Shown here piece after piece: positions 55,971-64,000 of a stretch of DNA of 64,000 nucleotides (its first letter is position 1; every line of letters starts with the position of its first letter). Under the pieces are notes generated by a model. The model was not told where the DNA came from, searched no databases, and was given only the letters and a program-made list of their open reading frames with translations. The position numbers were made by a program, and so were the translations under genes. This DNA comes from an uncultured Burkholderiales bacterium (GTDB lineage: Bacteria > Pseudomonadota > Gammaproteobacteria > Burkholderiales > Burkholderiaceae_C), in contig CAIZHQ010000006.1 in the NCBI GenBank assembly GCA_903932865.1, forward strand, positions 124,001 through 188,000, in the 5' to 3' direction.

Positions 55971-56515
55971 GGCTGGATACTTTCAAACAAGGTCGTGGAC
56001 AATTCCACAGCGATTTTGCGGTCATACACCACCGCATGCACCAGCCGCACCCGTTCGCCTTCAGCCACGGCCCCCCAAACAGCGTCCATGTTGACCGGCT
56101 CACCGCTGGTTCGTTGCCCCGGGGCTTGTACTCGTACAGAGGTTGCCAAAGGCAATTGACTGGGGCGATGCCAAGCCTGCTGCTGCCCAGCCGCCAATGG
56201 CTGGACCACGCGGGCATTGTCCAGTGTGGCTTTTTGCCACGCGGCCATCACAGCGCTGGCATCGGCTCCGGCTGGTAGGACAGTGGTCATCACGGCCACC
56301 ATGGCCGACCCGCTCTCGCAACCCATGACTTGCAAATCCACAGGCATGCCGCCTAAAGGCACGTTGCGCGAGGTGCGGTCGGGTTTGCAGGGCAGTTGGG
56401 TTTTGAGCGCACTGCCCTCAAAAGCCACGTCGCGCCAGTTTTGTGCAGGACTGCAAGCGCTCAAAGTCAGGGCCCCTACGAGGCTGGCCATCAGGGCCAA
56501 GGAATGGATTCGCAT
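55967..56515 (-). CDS. small lipoprotein of unknown function
   Basis: 182 aa from ATG 56515. Signal peptide ends in a lipobox: SLVGALTLSAC with Cys21. The remainder is a soluble domain with conserved Cys pair (CKPDR and GCESG), no known family recognised. It overlaps the MFS gene by 4 nt, so the two are coupled; it may be an accessory to the transporter. Confidence 0.65.
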   Translation of the reverse strand: MRIHSLALMASLVGALTLSACSPAQNWRDVAFEGSALKTQLPCKPDRTSRNVPLGGMPVDLQVMGCESGSAMVAVMTTVLPAGADASAVMAAWQKATLDNARVVQPLAAGQQQAWHRPSQLPLATSVRVQAPGQRTSGEPVNMDAVWGAVAEGERVRLVHAVVYDRKIAVELSTTLFESIQP

Positions 56516-56568
56516 GGGGTGATTATCCTGATCAGCGGCCGTATTGGGTTTTGGCGACAATGTGCAGC

Positions 56569-57813
56569 ATGAATTCACTCGACGGCATTCGCGTTCTCGA
56601 CCTCTCCCGCGTTCTGGCGGGCCCCTGGTGTACCCAGACCTTGGCCGACCTGGGGGCAGACGTCATCAAAATCGAGCGTCCCGGCACGGGCGACGACACC
56701 CGCACCTGGGGACCACCCTTTTTGAAAGATGCCCAAGGCCAGGACACAGCTGAAGCCGCCTATTACTTGGGTGCCAACCGCAACAAGCGTTCGGCAACCT
56801 GCGACATCGCCCAACCCGAGGGTCAAGCCCTGATCCGAGAACTGGTCAAGCATTGCGACGTCTTTGTTGAAAACTTCAAGGTCGGCGACATGGCCCGTTA
56901 CGGCTTGGACTACGCCAGCCTGAGCGCCCTGAACCCCAAGCTGGTGTATTGCAGCGTGACCGGCTTTGGTCAGACCGGCCCTTACCGCGAGCGTGCAGGT
57001 TACGACTATGCCGTGCAAGGCATCGGCGGCCTCATGAGCGTGACCGGGGAACGGGACGACTTGGGTGGTGGCCCGCAAAAAGTGGGCGTGGCTGTCGCCG
57101 ACCTGTTCACCGGCATGTACGCCACCGTAGCGATCTTGGCGGCGCTTCGCCATGTGGAACGCACCGGCCAAGGCCAGCAAGTCGACATGGCCTTGCTCGA
57201 CACCCAGGTGGCCATGCTGGCCAATTTGGGGTCGAATTACCTCGTCAGTGGCAAAGTGCCAGGCCGCGCTGGCAACGCACATCAGAACATCGTGCCTTAC
57301 CAAGTGTTCGAAGTCATGGCCCCGACCGGTTCAGCACCTGGCAGCCGCGACCACCTGATTTTGGCGGTCGGCAACGACGGGCAGTTTGCCAAGTTTTGCA
57401 CCGTGGCGGGCTGCCCCGAACTGGCACAAGACGCACGCTACGCCCTGAACGCTGACCGGGTTCGCCACCGTGACACGCTGGTGCCCCTGCTCGAAGGCAT
57501 TCTGAAAACCCGTTCCAAGGCCGATTGGTTGGCGGCCCTCGAGGCCGCCAAAGTCCCATGCGGGGCCATCAATACCTTGAGCGAGGTCTTTGTGGACCCG
57601 CAAATTCAGGCCCGAGGCATGGTGCAAGCTTGGCAGCACCCGATCAAACCCGACCTGAAACTGGTGGCCAGCCCCATGAAGCTGAGCCTCACCCCCGTTC
57701 GCCAAGACTTGCCACCCCCCATGCTGGGTCAGCACACTGCCGAAGTTTTGTCCGAAGTCCTGGGTTGGAACACTGAAAAACTGGGTCCTCTTCGCGGCAA
57801 AGGGGTGATTTGA
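56569..57813 (+). CDS. CaiB/BaiF-family CoA-transferase
   Basis: 414 aa from ATG 56569. Signature LDGIRVLDLSRVLAGPWCTQTLADLGADVIKIERPG (shown as RVLDLSRVLAGPW and ADVIKIERPG) and VDMALLDTQVAMLAN, GNAHQNIVPYQVF. It moves CoA between carboxylic acids with an aspartate nucleophile (expected near residue 165-190, in the VTGERDDLGGG region but not fixed with certainty). Acid substrate unknown. Stop overlaps the next start by one base (TGATG), so it is coupled to the hydrolase. Confidence 0.87.
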   Translation: MNSLDGIRVLDLSRVLAGPWCTQTLADLGADVIKIERPGTGDDTRTWGPPFLKDAQGQDTAEAAYYLGANRNKRSATCDIAQPEGQALIRELVKHCDVFVENFKVGDMARYGLDYASLSALNPKLVYCSVTGFGQTGPYRERAGYDYAVQGIGGLMSVTGERDDLGGGPQKVGVAVADLFTGMYATVAILAALRHVERTGQGQQVDMALLDTQVAMLANLGSNYLVSGKVPGRAGNAHQNIVPYQVFEVMAPTGSAPGSRDHLILAVGNDGQFAKFCTVAGCPELAQDARYALNADRVRHRDTLVPLLEGILKTRSKADWLAALEAAKVPCGAINTLSEVFVDPQIQARGMVQAWQHPIKPDLKLVASPMKLSLTPVRQDLPPPMLGQHTAEVLSEVLGWNTEKLGPLRGKGVI

Positions 57814-58541
57814 TGGCCAACTTTTTGCTGGTTCACGGGGCTTGGCACGGGGCCTGGTGCTGGCAGCGTGTGTTGCCCGGCCTGGTTCGTGCGGGTCACC
57901 GCGCCCACGCGGTGACCCTGACCGGTGTGGGCGAGCGAGCCCACCTTCTTCAACCCGGTATTGATCTGGACACCCACATACAAGACGTGATCTCGGCCAT
58001 GGACGCCGAAGAATTGGACGAAGTGGTGTTGGTGGTGCACTCGTACGCTGGCATGTTGGGCACAGCCGTGGCCGATCGCAGGCCCGAAGGCCTGCGCCAC
58101 CTGGTGTATCTGGATGCGGTGCTGCCCAAACCCGGCGAGAGCTGGAGCAGCACCCATGCCAGCGGCACGCGCCAGGCGCGCATTGCTGCGGCACAAGCCC
58201 ATCCGCTGCACGCGTTTCCCGCACCCGACCCTGCTGTCTTTGGATTGGGTGATGCCGACCACGCCTGGGTTCAAAGGCGTCAAACGCCGCACCCGGGCGG
58301 GCCATACACCCAGGTGCTTGACTTTGATCCGCAGCGCGTCGCCAGCGTTCCCCGCACGTTCATCAACTGCACCAATCCACCTTTGGGCACGATCGACGTC
58401 AGCCGCTTGCGCATGGTGGACCCGAAATTTTGGAATGGCATCTGGTTGCCTGGCTCACAAGTGCTGGAAATGCACACGGGCCACGACCCCATGGTCAGTG
58501 ACCCGCAGGGCCTGTTGGCGCTTTTGATGAATTTGGTTTGA
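57813..58541 (+). CDS. alpha/beta-fold hydrolase
   Basis: 242 aa. FLLVHGAWHGAWCWQRVLPGL opens the fold, with the nucleophile elbow VVHSYAGM near 75, Asp in GLRHLVYLDAVLP, and the C-terminal His in MHTGHDPMV. It belongs to the esterase/hydroxynitrile-lyase-like group. Coupled with the CoA-transferase upstream; together they may process one acid ester, but this is not shown. Confidence 0.83.
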   Translation: MANFLLVHGAWHGAWCWQRVLPGLVRAGHRAHAVTLTGVGERAHLLQPGIDLDTHIQDVISAMDAEELDEVVLVVHSYAGMLGTAVADRRPEGLRHLVYLDAVLPKPGESWSSTHASGTRQARIAAAQAHPLHAFPAPDPAVFGLGDADHAWVQRRQTPHPGGPYTQVLDFDPQRVASVPRTFINCTNPPLGTIDVSRLRMVDPKFWNGIWLPGSQVLEMHTGHDPMVSDPQGLLALLMNLV

Positions 58542-58645
58542 AGTCAACTGCTGCGTTCCGTGCACCTGCGCGATGAACGGCTGAAATGGACAGCCGCAAT
58601 ACCCACCGTACCTGCGGACATGGCAAACGGATTAAACTTTCAACG

Positions 58646-59173
58646 ATGAAAACGCTGCTCACTGTGTCCTGGAACTTGCGACTTTGGGGGCGCCGTTTGT
58701 TCTCTTGGAGTGCGGTACTCGGCCTGACTTTGGCCCTTTGGGGCTGCTCAGGTGACCGCGCTCCTGATTCCACCTTTGTTTTGCTCGATGGCTCCAAGCT
58801 CACCTCCAAGCAATTGCAGGGAAGAGTCGCTTTGGTCAATTTCTGGGCCACCAGCTGCACCACCTGTGTGGCAGAGATGCCTGAACTGGTGGCCACTCAC
58901 AACAAGTTCAAAGACCGCGGCTATGTCACCTTGGCTGTGGCCATGAGCTACGACCCTCCCAGTTATGTGGTCAATTTCGCACAATCGAGACAACTGCCCT
59001 TTGGGGTGGCCATTGACAACACGGGCACGGTCGCTCGCGAATGGGGCGACATCAAACTCACGCCCACCACGTTTCTCGTCAACAAGCAAGGCGAGATCGT
59101 CAAACGCTTTGTGGGGACGCCAGACTTTGCAGAGCTGCACGAGCTGATTGAAAAACTGTTGGCCGAAACCTGA
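58646..59173 (+). CDS. TlpA/ResA-like thioredoxin-fold lipoprotein
   Basis: 175 aa from ATG 58646. A lipobox-like LTLALWGC (Cys34) suggests membrane anchoring in the periplasm, with the thioredoxin motif CTTC at 71-74 in NFWATSCTTCVAEMPEL and PTTFLVNKQGEIVKRFVG. Members reduce apocytochrome c thiols or other periplasmic disulfides. Cytochrome c' follows on the other strand. Confidence 0.87.
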   Translation: MKTLLTVSWNLRLWGRRLFSWSAVLGLTLALWGCSGDRAPDSTFVLLDGSKLTSKQLQGRVALVNFWATSCTTCVAEMPELVATHNKFKDRGYVTLAVAMSYDPPSYVVNFAQSRQLPFGVAIDNTGTVAREWGDIKLTPTTFLVNKQGEIVKRFVGTPDFAELHELIEKLLAET

Positions 59174-59213
59174 GCAGCAAGGCCCAATGGCCCGCTTGCA
59201 CAGGATGCCTTCA

Positions 59214-59666
59214 TCAATCTTTACGGTAGTTGTCGTGGCAGGCTTTGCAAGATGCGGCGGCTGGGCCAAAAGCAGCCTTCAAAGCGTCGATGTTGCCCGC
59301 CTTGGCAGCCACATTCAATTTGCCCATTTCAACTTGCATTTTGTCTGCGGCTTCCTTGTACTTGGCAGACTCTTTCCAGATTTCTGGCTTGGCACGGGTG
59401 TCACCTTTGTCTGTACCCTCGCCAAAGGCGGCCCATGGCAACTTCGACAGCGTCAACGCCACTTCGGCATTTTCGACAGCGGCTTTGGCGTCATAGGGCA
59501 TGCGTCCATTGGCCATAGCACCCAATCGGCCAAAATGCGCAGACATCACCGTGAAACTCGCCTTGCGGTACTTGACCGCATCTTCAGGCTTGGCAAACTG
59601 CGCTTGAGCAGGTAAGGTCACAGCCATCGCCACGGCCATGCTAAAAAGACCTGACATTGTTTTCAT
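59214..59666 (-). CDS. cytochrome c'
   Basis: 150 aa with a signal peptide ending near AQA (about residue 22). Four-helix bundle with the heme site CKACH at the C-terminus (140-144). Class II cytochrome c' binds NO and CO on pentacoordinate heme; its physiological role is often NO protection. Divergent from a b-type cytochrome, a frequent pairing. Convergent with the TlpA-like gene. Confidence 0.88.
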   Translation of the reverse strand: MKTMSGLFSMAVAMAVTLPAQAQFAKPEDAVKYRKASFTVMSAHFGRLGAMANGRMPYDAKAAVENAEVALTLSKLPWAAFGEGTDKGDTRAKPEIWKESAKYKEAADKMQVEMGKLNVAAKAGNIDALKAAFGPAAASCKACHDNYRKD

Positions 59667-59753
59667 GTTCAACTCCAATTGAGAGATGTGTTTGCCAAAG
59701 CGCAATGCTCTGACTGTGGATCAGTTTCTCATATCTTGGCTTTACCCGCATCC

Positions 59754-60428
59754 ATGAAAGTCCTTATGGTTCAAGTTCGCATCTGGGATCTGCCCACTCG
59801 CCTCTTTCATTGGGGGCTGGTGCTGTGTGTGAGCGGCCTGGTCATCACGGGCAATGTAGGTGGCAACGCCATGGTCTGGCATTTTCGTTTCGGTTATTGC
59901 GTTTTGGCACTTTTGCTGTTTCGCGTTATTTGGGGGGTTGTTGGCGGTTACTGGTCGCGCTGGTCACAGCTGCCCATAAGCCCTTCGCGTGTTTGGGCTT
60001 ATCTTCAAGGTCGTGACAGGTTCACTCAATTTGCGGGTCACAACCCTTTGGGGTCATTGTCAGTCGTGGCTTTTTTGCTCATTTTGTTCTTGCAAGTGGG
60101 CACGGGGCTCATCAGTGACGATGAAATTGCCAACATGGGGCCGTTGTCCTCAATGGTTTCCAGCCAATGGGTCTCTTTGGCCACCAGCTGGCACAAAGGA
60201 TGGGGCAAGACCACCTTGATCCTTTTGGTCTGCATTCATTTACTGGCCTTGGTCTGGTACCGCTGGCGAAAAAACCTAGCCCTGGTACCCGCCATGTGGC
60301 ATGGGGACAAGTCCATGTCTGATCCTGTTACCCCCTCGGCCGACCATGTCCGCTCTCGTACCTGGGCCTTGGTGTTGCTTCTCGTTTCGGCCATGGCCGT
60401 TTTCGGCATTGTTTCCATGGGCGGCTGA
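59754..60428 (+). CDS. cytochrome b561 (hydrogenase-type) membrane protein
   Basis: 224 aa from ATG 59754 (alternative ATG at 59766). At least four hydrophobic helices. Opening WDLPTRLFHWGLVLCVSGLVITG and later LLVCIHLLALVWYR with His are the heme-ligand segments. It likely transfers electrons from quinol to the divergent cytochrome c' through two b hemes, as in related pairs; inference from context. Confidence 0.82.
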   Translation: MKVLMVQVRIWDLPTRLFHWGLVLCVSGLVITGNVGGNAMVWHFRFGYCVLALLLFRVIWGVVGGYWSRWSQLPISPSRVWAYLQGRDRFTQFAGHNPLGSLSVVAFLLILFLQVGTGLISDDEIANMGPLSSMVSSQWVSLATSWHKGWGKTTLILLVCIHLLALVWYRWRKNLALVPAMWHGDKSMSDPVTPSADHVRSRTWALVLLLVSAMAVFGIVSMGG

Positions 60429-60489
60429 ACCCATGATGGCCACTCGCCTGCGGCTACACTGTGTTTTGATTTTTTAGTCCAACCCGCTC

Positions 60490-60975
60490 ATGCCGATCGT
60501 TTTATTGAAGCAACCGGCCAGCTCTGCTGACTGGGATATGACCCGCGCCATCTTTCAGGAGTATGCAGGCAGCCTGCAAGTGGATTTGTGTTTTCAAGGT
60601 TTCGACAACGAGCTGCAAAGTTTGCCTGGTGAATACGCTGAGCCTCGTGGTGCACTCTTGATGGCTTGGGTTGATGGCGCATTGGCCGGGTGCTGTGCTT
60701 TGCGCCCCTTGGACAGTTCTGATTATTCCAATGCCGCTGAAATGAAACGCCTCTATGTGCGCCCAGCATTCAGAGGTTTGGGGTTGGGCCGTCAATTGAC
60801 CGAGGCTATTCTCGATGCAGCCCGCAAAGCGGGTTACAGCTGCGTCCTGCTGGACACACTGGACGACATGGAGTCTGCCAGGGCCCTGTACGAAGACCTG
60901 GGCTTTGAAGAAATACCGCCTTATTATCACAACCCCTTTGCAGGTGCCCACTACCTCAAAGTTGACATCGCTTGA
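60490..60975 (+). CDS. GNAT-family N-acetyltransferase
   Basis: 161 aa. Acetyl-CoA binding motif RLYVRPAFRGLGLGRQLTEAIL near 86-107, then LDTLDDMESARALYEDLGF. Substrate not evident; similar proteins acetylate amino acids or small amines. The + strand gene ends 20 bp before a shared terminator. Confidence 0.85.
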   Translation: MPIVLLKQPASSADWDMTRAIFQEYAGSLQVDLCFQGFDNELQSLPGEYAEPRGALLMAWVDGALAGCCALRPLDSSDYSNAAEMKRLYVRPAFRGLGLGRQLTEAILDAARKAGYSCVLLDTLDDMESARALYEDLGFEEIPPYYHNPFAGAHYLKVDIA

Positions 60976-60994
60976 GCTGCCCAACTGGCAACAA

Positions 60995-61017
60995 AAAAGG
61001 GACCGAAGGTCCCTTTT
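60995..61017. terminator. bidirectional terminator between the GNAT and peroxiredoxin genes
   Basis: AAAAGGGACC-GAA-GGTCCCTTTT, a perfect 10-bp stem with A/T arms on both sides, serving two convergent genes. Confidence 0.88.
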
Positions 61018-61035
61018 ATTGTCGGCCAATGGTCT

Positions 61036-61542
61036 TCACCCTTTGGCTTGGGCCAACAGCGTTGCGGCATCACTGACTTCAAATTTGCCAGGACCTTCAA
61101 TGTTCAAAGTGGCCACTTTGCCATCTTTCACCAACATGGAGTAGCGGTTGCTGCGCACACCCATGCCGCGGGCGGTCAGGTCCAACGTCAAGCCAGTGGC
61201 CTTGCTGAAATCACCGCTGCCGTCGCCCAGCATGCGCACCTTGGTGCCCGTTTTCTGGTCACGCGCCCAGGCGCCCATGACGAAGGCGTCGTTCACACTC
61301 ACACACCAGATTTCATCCACGCCAGCTGCTTTCAGAGCATCGTGGTTTTCTACATAACCCGGTACATGTTTGGCTGAACAAGTGGGGGTGAAAGCACCTG
61401 GCAATGCAAACAACGCGACGGTTTTGCCAGCTGTGGCTTTGGCCACGTCCACGGGATTGGGGCCAATGCTGCAACCGTTGCCCTCCACCTCGACATATTC
61501 CATCAGTGTGGCTGCAGGTAGCGTGTCTCCGACTTTGATCAT
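61036..61542 (-). CDS. Prx5-type peroxiredoxin
   Basis: 168 aa from ATG 61542, supported by GGAG six bases upstream (an ATG at 61554 is less likely). Catalytic Cys55 in ALPGAFTPTCSAKHVPGY and resolving-type features of the Prx5/AhpE group; EIWCVSVNDAFVMGAWARD is conserved. Reduces hydrogen or alkyl peroxides with thiols. It follows the S10 operon after a strong terminator. Confidence 0.92.
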   Translation of the reverse strand: MIKVGDTLPAATLMEYVEVEGNGCSIGPNPVDVAKATAGKTVALFALPGAFTPTCSAKHVPGYVENHDALKAAGVDEIWCVSVNDAFVMGAWARDQKTGTKVRMLGDGSGDFSKATGLTLDLTARGMGVRSNRYSMLVKDGKVATLNIEGPGKFEVSDAATLLAQAKG

Positions 61543-61587
61543 GTGTTGCTCCATATTTTAGAAAATGGCAGTATTGCCAAGGTAAAA

Positions 61588-61615
61588 AAAACGACCCACT
61601 ATTGTGGGTCGTTTT
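61588..61615 (-). terminator. terminator of the S10 operon
   Basis: AAAACGACCCAC-TATT-GTGGGTCGTTTT: a 12-bp perfect stem with a long T run on the minus strand, 31 bp after rpsQ. Confidence 0.92.
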
Positions 61616-61646
61616 CAGAAAGTTTGCACAAGTCAGGCTTTAAGAC

Positions 61647-61916
61647 TCAGACCGCTTCGGCTTTCTGCACCAGGCGGCTGGCCACCCAGTTTTTGGTCTT
61701 CGAAATCGGGCGGCTTTCCGTGATTTCGATGGTGTCGCCCAGGTGGTATTGACCTGTTTCGTCGTGCGCGTGGTACTTGCTCGACTTGGCCACGATCTTG
61801 CCGTAAAGCGCGTGTTTCACACGGCGCTCCACCAGCACGGTCACGGTCTTGGCGCGTTTGTCGCTGACCACCTTGCCAATCAAGGTGCGCTTGAGGGATG
61901 TTTTAGCTTCCGTCAT
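61647..61916 (-). CDS. rpsQ: 30S ribosomal protein S17
   Basis: 89 aa from ATG 61916, five bases after AAGGAG (the GTG at 61922 is too close). [23 protein letters not shown] is the S17 opening. Binds 16S rRNA early in assembly. Last gene of the S10 operon. Confidence 0.97.
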   Translation of the reverse strand: MTEAKTSLKRTLIGKVVSDKRAKTVTVLVERRVKHALYGKIVAKSSKYHAHDETGQYHLGDTIEITESRPISKTKNWVASRLVQKAEAV

Positions 61917-61925
61917 GGTCACTCC

Positions 61926-62120
61926 TTACTTGGCGGCTTGCTTTTGGGCAAGGATGGTTTTGGCACGAGCAATCGAGCGACGGGTTTCGCTCAACGTTCC
62001 GGTATTGCCGAGTTGTTGCGTGGCTTTTTGCATACGCAGGCCAAAGTGAGCTCTTTGGAGCGCTTTGATCTCGTCTTTCACACCAGCAATGTCTTTTTGG
62101 CGCAATTCAGCAGCGTTCAT
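61926..62120 (-). CDS. rpmC: 50S ribosomal protein L29
   Basis: 64 aa. AAELRQKDIAGVKDEIKALQR and LRMQKATQQLGNT are the L29 markers. Near the peptide exit tunnel. Nine bases before the S17 start. Confidence 0.97.
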   Translation of the reverse strand: MNAAELRQKDIAGVKDEIKALQRAHFGLRMQKATQQLGNTGTLSETRRSIARAKTILAQKQAAK

Positions 62121-62137
62121 TTCTTGGTTCTCCTGAA

Positions 62138-62554
62138 TTATTGGCCAATCATGCGGGCCACAAATGTGGTACGCAGGGGCAACTTGGCAGCGGCCAATTT
62201 GAAGGCTTCGCGGGCCAACTCTTCGGGTACGCCTACGATCTCGTAGAGCACCTTTCCAGGTTGGATCTCGGCCACGTAGTATTCTGGGTTTCCTTTACCG
62301 TTACCCATACGCACTTCAGCAGGCTTGGTGGAAATCGGCTTGTCAGGGAACACACGGATCCAGATGCGACCACCACGCTTGACGTGACGGGAAATCGCAC
62401 GGCGTGCGGCTTCGATCTGACGGGCCGTCAAACGGCCACGGTCTGTGGACTTCAGGCCGAAGTCACCAAACGCCACCGTGTTGCCACGGGTAGCGACGCC
62501 GGTGTTGCGGCCCTTCTGTTCCTTGCGGAACTTTCTGCGAGCAGGTTGCAGCAT
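62138..62554 (-). CDS. rplP: 50S ribosomal protein L16
   Basis: 138 aa. [19 protein letters not shown], the basic N-terminus, [15 protein letters not shown] and VARMIGQ-type end are canonical. Lies by the A-site tRNA. Confidence 0.97.
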   Translation of the reverse strand: MLQPARRKFRKEQKGRNTGVATRGNTVAFGDFGLKSTDRGRLTARQIEAARRAISRHVKRGGRIWIRVFPDKPISTKPAEVRMGNGKGNPEYYVAEIQPGKVLYEIVGVPEELAREAFKLAAAKLPLRTTFVARMIGQ

Positions 62555-62565
62555 GTAATTACTCC

Positions 62566-63444
62566 TTATTGACCGTCAGCTGCTGCAGCTGGCGCGGCGA
62601 CTGTGCGTACGCGCTTAACGGCGGGTTTGGCATCACCACCCGCGCCGGCAGGCTTGTCGCTGCCGTCGGTGGGTGCGGTGTTAGTGCCTGCGGGGCGACG
62701 TGGGCCACCACGGCGATCGCCTGCGGGGCGCTCACCTGGACGTGCATCACGGCGTGGACCCCGTGGGCGGCGTTCTTCTTCGGCACGTGGCTCAGCCAGT
62801 GCTGGAGCGTCATTGCGGCCCAAGGTGTCACCTTTGTAGACCCAGACCTTGACACCGATGATGCCGTAGGTGGTCTTAGCTTCGGAAGTGGCGTAGTCGA
62901 TGTCAGCGCGCAGGGTGTGCAATGGCACGCGGCCTTCACGGTACCACTCTGTACGGGCGATCTCGATGCCGTTCAAACGACCAGCCGACATGATCTTGAT
63001 GCCTTGGGCGCCCAGACGCATGGCGTTTTGCATGGCGCGCTTCATGGCCCGACGGAACATGATCCGCTTCTCAAGCTGTTGCGTGATGCTGTCAGCGATC
63101 AGTTGAGCATCGATTTCGGGCTTGCGCACTTCTTCGATGTTGACCGCAACAGGCACGCCCAGACGAACAGCGAGTTCTTTCTTGAGCAACTCGATGTCTT
63201 CGCCTTTTTTGCCGATCACCACACCTGGACGAGCCGAGAAAATGGTGATGCGGGCGCTCTTGGCTGGACGCTCAATCAGCACGCGGGAGACCGCGGCATT
63301 CTTGAGCTTGGCCTTGAGGTATTCACGCACCTTGATGTCTTCGGCCAGCATGCCGGCGAAGTCTTTGTTGCTGGCGTACCAACGGCTGGACCAGTTACGG
63401 CTCACGGCCAAACGGAAGCCGGTAGGATGGATTTTTTGTCCCAT
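62566..63444 (-). CDS. rpsC: 30S ribosomal protein S3 with long basic C-terminal tail
   Basis: 292 aa from ATG 63444, [16 protein letters not shown] domain with [16 protein letters not shown] near 70, and the conserved C-terminal domain ending near residue 215. The last ~75 residues are an Arg/Pro/Ala-rich tail ([19 protein letters not shown] in part), absent in E. coli S3 (233 aa) but seen in other Burkholderiales. It sits at the mRNA entry channel. Confidence 0.97.
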   Translation of the reverse strand: MGQKIHPTGFRLAVSRNWSSRWYASNKDFAGMLAEDIKVREYLKAKLKNAAVSRVLIERPAKSARITIFSARPGVVIGKKGEDIELLKKELAVRLGVPVAVNIEEVRKPEIDAQLIADSITQQLEKRIMFRRAMKRAMQNAMRLGAQGIKIMSAGRLNGIEIARTEWYREGRVPLHTLRADIDYATSEAKTTYGIIGVKVWVYKGDTLGRNDAPALAEPRAEEERRPRGPRRDARPGERPAGDRRGGPRRPAGTNTAPTDGSDKPAGAGGDAKPAVKRVRTVAAPAAAADGQ

Positions 63445-63458
63445 GTTTCTTCCCTGGC

Positions 63459-63788
63459 TTAGTTGCCAACCGTCACATACACATGGCATGTGGGCTTGCT
63501 GATGCGGTTGCCACGGCCTTTGGCGCGGGCGGTGAAACGCTTGAGCGTGGTGCCTTGCTCGACGTAGATGGTTTTCACCTTCAACTCGTCGATGTCGGCG
63601 CCGTCATTGTGCTCAGCGTTGGCGATGGCGGACTCCAAAACCTTCTTGACAATGCCCGCAGCTTTTTTCTGCGTGAATGTCAGAATGTTCAGAGCTTGAT
63701 CCACTTTTTTACCGCGAATCAAATCGGCGACCAAGCGGCCTTTATCGACCGACAAACGGACGCCCCGGAGGACTGCACGTGTTTCCAT
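63459..63788 (-). CDS. rplV: 50S ribosomal protein L22
   Basis: 109 aa, [31 protein letters not shown] start and C-terminal beta hairpin ([20 protein letters not shown]). Lines the exit tunnel. Confidence 0.97.
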   Translation of the reverse strand: METRAVLRGVRLSVDKGRLVADLIRGKKVDQALNILTFTQKKAAGIVKKVLESAIANAEHNDGADIDELKVKTIYVEQGTTLKRFTARAKGRGNRISKPTCHVYVTVGN

Positions 63789-63797
63789 GGTCTTTCC

Positions 63798-64000
63798 TTA
63801 TTTCTTTTGGACTTTTTTGTCCGCAGGGTGACCCTTGAATGTCCGGGTCAGTGCGAATTCGCCCAATTTGTGGCCAACCATTTGGTCAGTCACATAAACA
63901 GGAACGTGTTGCTTGCCGTTGTGAACAGCGATGGTCAGACCGATGAAATCGGGCAGAACCATGGAGCGACGCGACCATGTCTTGACGGGCTTTTTGTCTT
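63798..64000 (-). CDS. rpsS: 30S ribosomal protein S19 (5' part beyond window)
   Basis: 67 codons at the 3' end. [20 protein letters not shown], then [16 protein letters not shown] are typical S19. The start lies beyond base 64000. It begins the ribosomal stretch seen here, ahead of rplV. Confidence 0.97.
   Translation of the reverse strand, partial: DKKPVKTWSRRSMVLPDFIGLTIAVHNGKQHVPVYVTDQMVGHKLGEFALTRTFKGHPADKKVQKK

Overview
The window is dense, high-GC bacterial chromosome with nothing phage-like. Gene content and order point to a betaproteobacterium of the Burkholderiales, most likely Comamonadaceae (Limnohabitans/Rhodoferax-like): an S10 ribosomal operon with a long basic S3 tail, an atpIBEFHAGDC operon, yraN-diaA-dolP opposite rsmI, a PTS with EIIA-Man/HPr/EI but no sugar permease nearby, exosortase H, and cytochrome c'/b561. 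The assignment rests on recognising families by eye; no database search was possible.

Layout. 1-7.9 kb: an AbrB-type membrane protein (cut by the window edge), an omega-aminotransferase, purU, a GcvA-like LysR regulator, a GlcD-like FAD oxidase, radA and a nitronate-monooxygenase-like flavoprotein. 8.1-15.5 kb: a homoprotocatechuate (3,4-dihydroxyphenylacetate) meta-cleavage operon hpaR-G1-G2-E-[toxin-antitoxin]-D-F-H-I, which takes the ring-cleavage product to pyruvate and succinate semialdehyde. A complete RHH/PIN toxin-antitoxin pair with its own operator-like repeats sits between hpaE and hpaD. 15.5-18.3 kb: a small palindromic repeat element, then a class II aldolase, a PanE-type reductase and an EamA exporter. 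18.3-23 kb: a beta-hydroxyacid dehydrogenase, a YggS protein, an asparaginase II, and an unusual biotin-carrier plus carboxyltransferase fusion without a biotin carboxylase.

23-38 kb: a higA remnant and repeats, the exosortase H pair, dolP/diaA/yraN opposite rsmI, ilvE, a two-component system with a His/Met-rich sensor loop, ampG, an M48 protease, an MBL hydrolase, a methyltransferase, xthA/pyrE, a 0.7 kb AT-rich gene-free stretch, and an excisionase-type DNA-binding protein fused to a degenerate receiver domain. 38-49 kb: tRNA-Arg(CCG), a membrane-anchored cytochrome c, three small conserved genes, and the complete ATP synthase operon. 49-64 kb: ybeD-lipB-lipA, yghU, the PTS phosphorelay, an MFS transporter plus lipoprotein, a CoA-transferase plus hydrolase, a TlpA-like thioredoxin, cytochrome c'/b561, a GNAT, a Prx5 peroxiredoxin, and the end of the S10 operon (rpsS to rpsQ), cut by the window edge.

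Most of the window is core metabolism. The parts worth a second look are the toxin-antitoxin pair inside the hpa operon, the three tandem inverted repeats before hpaR, the HTH/pseudo-receiver regulator behind its AT-rich leader, the BC-less biotin enzyme, the exosortase H pair, three head-to-head gene pairs whose start codons overlap, and an interspersed repeat that supplies the C-terminus of a methyltransferase.
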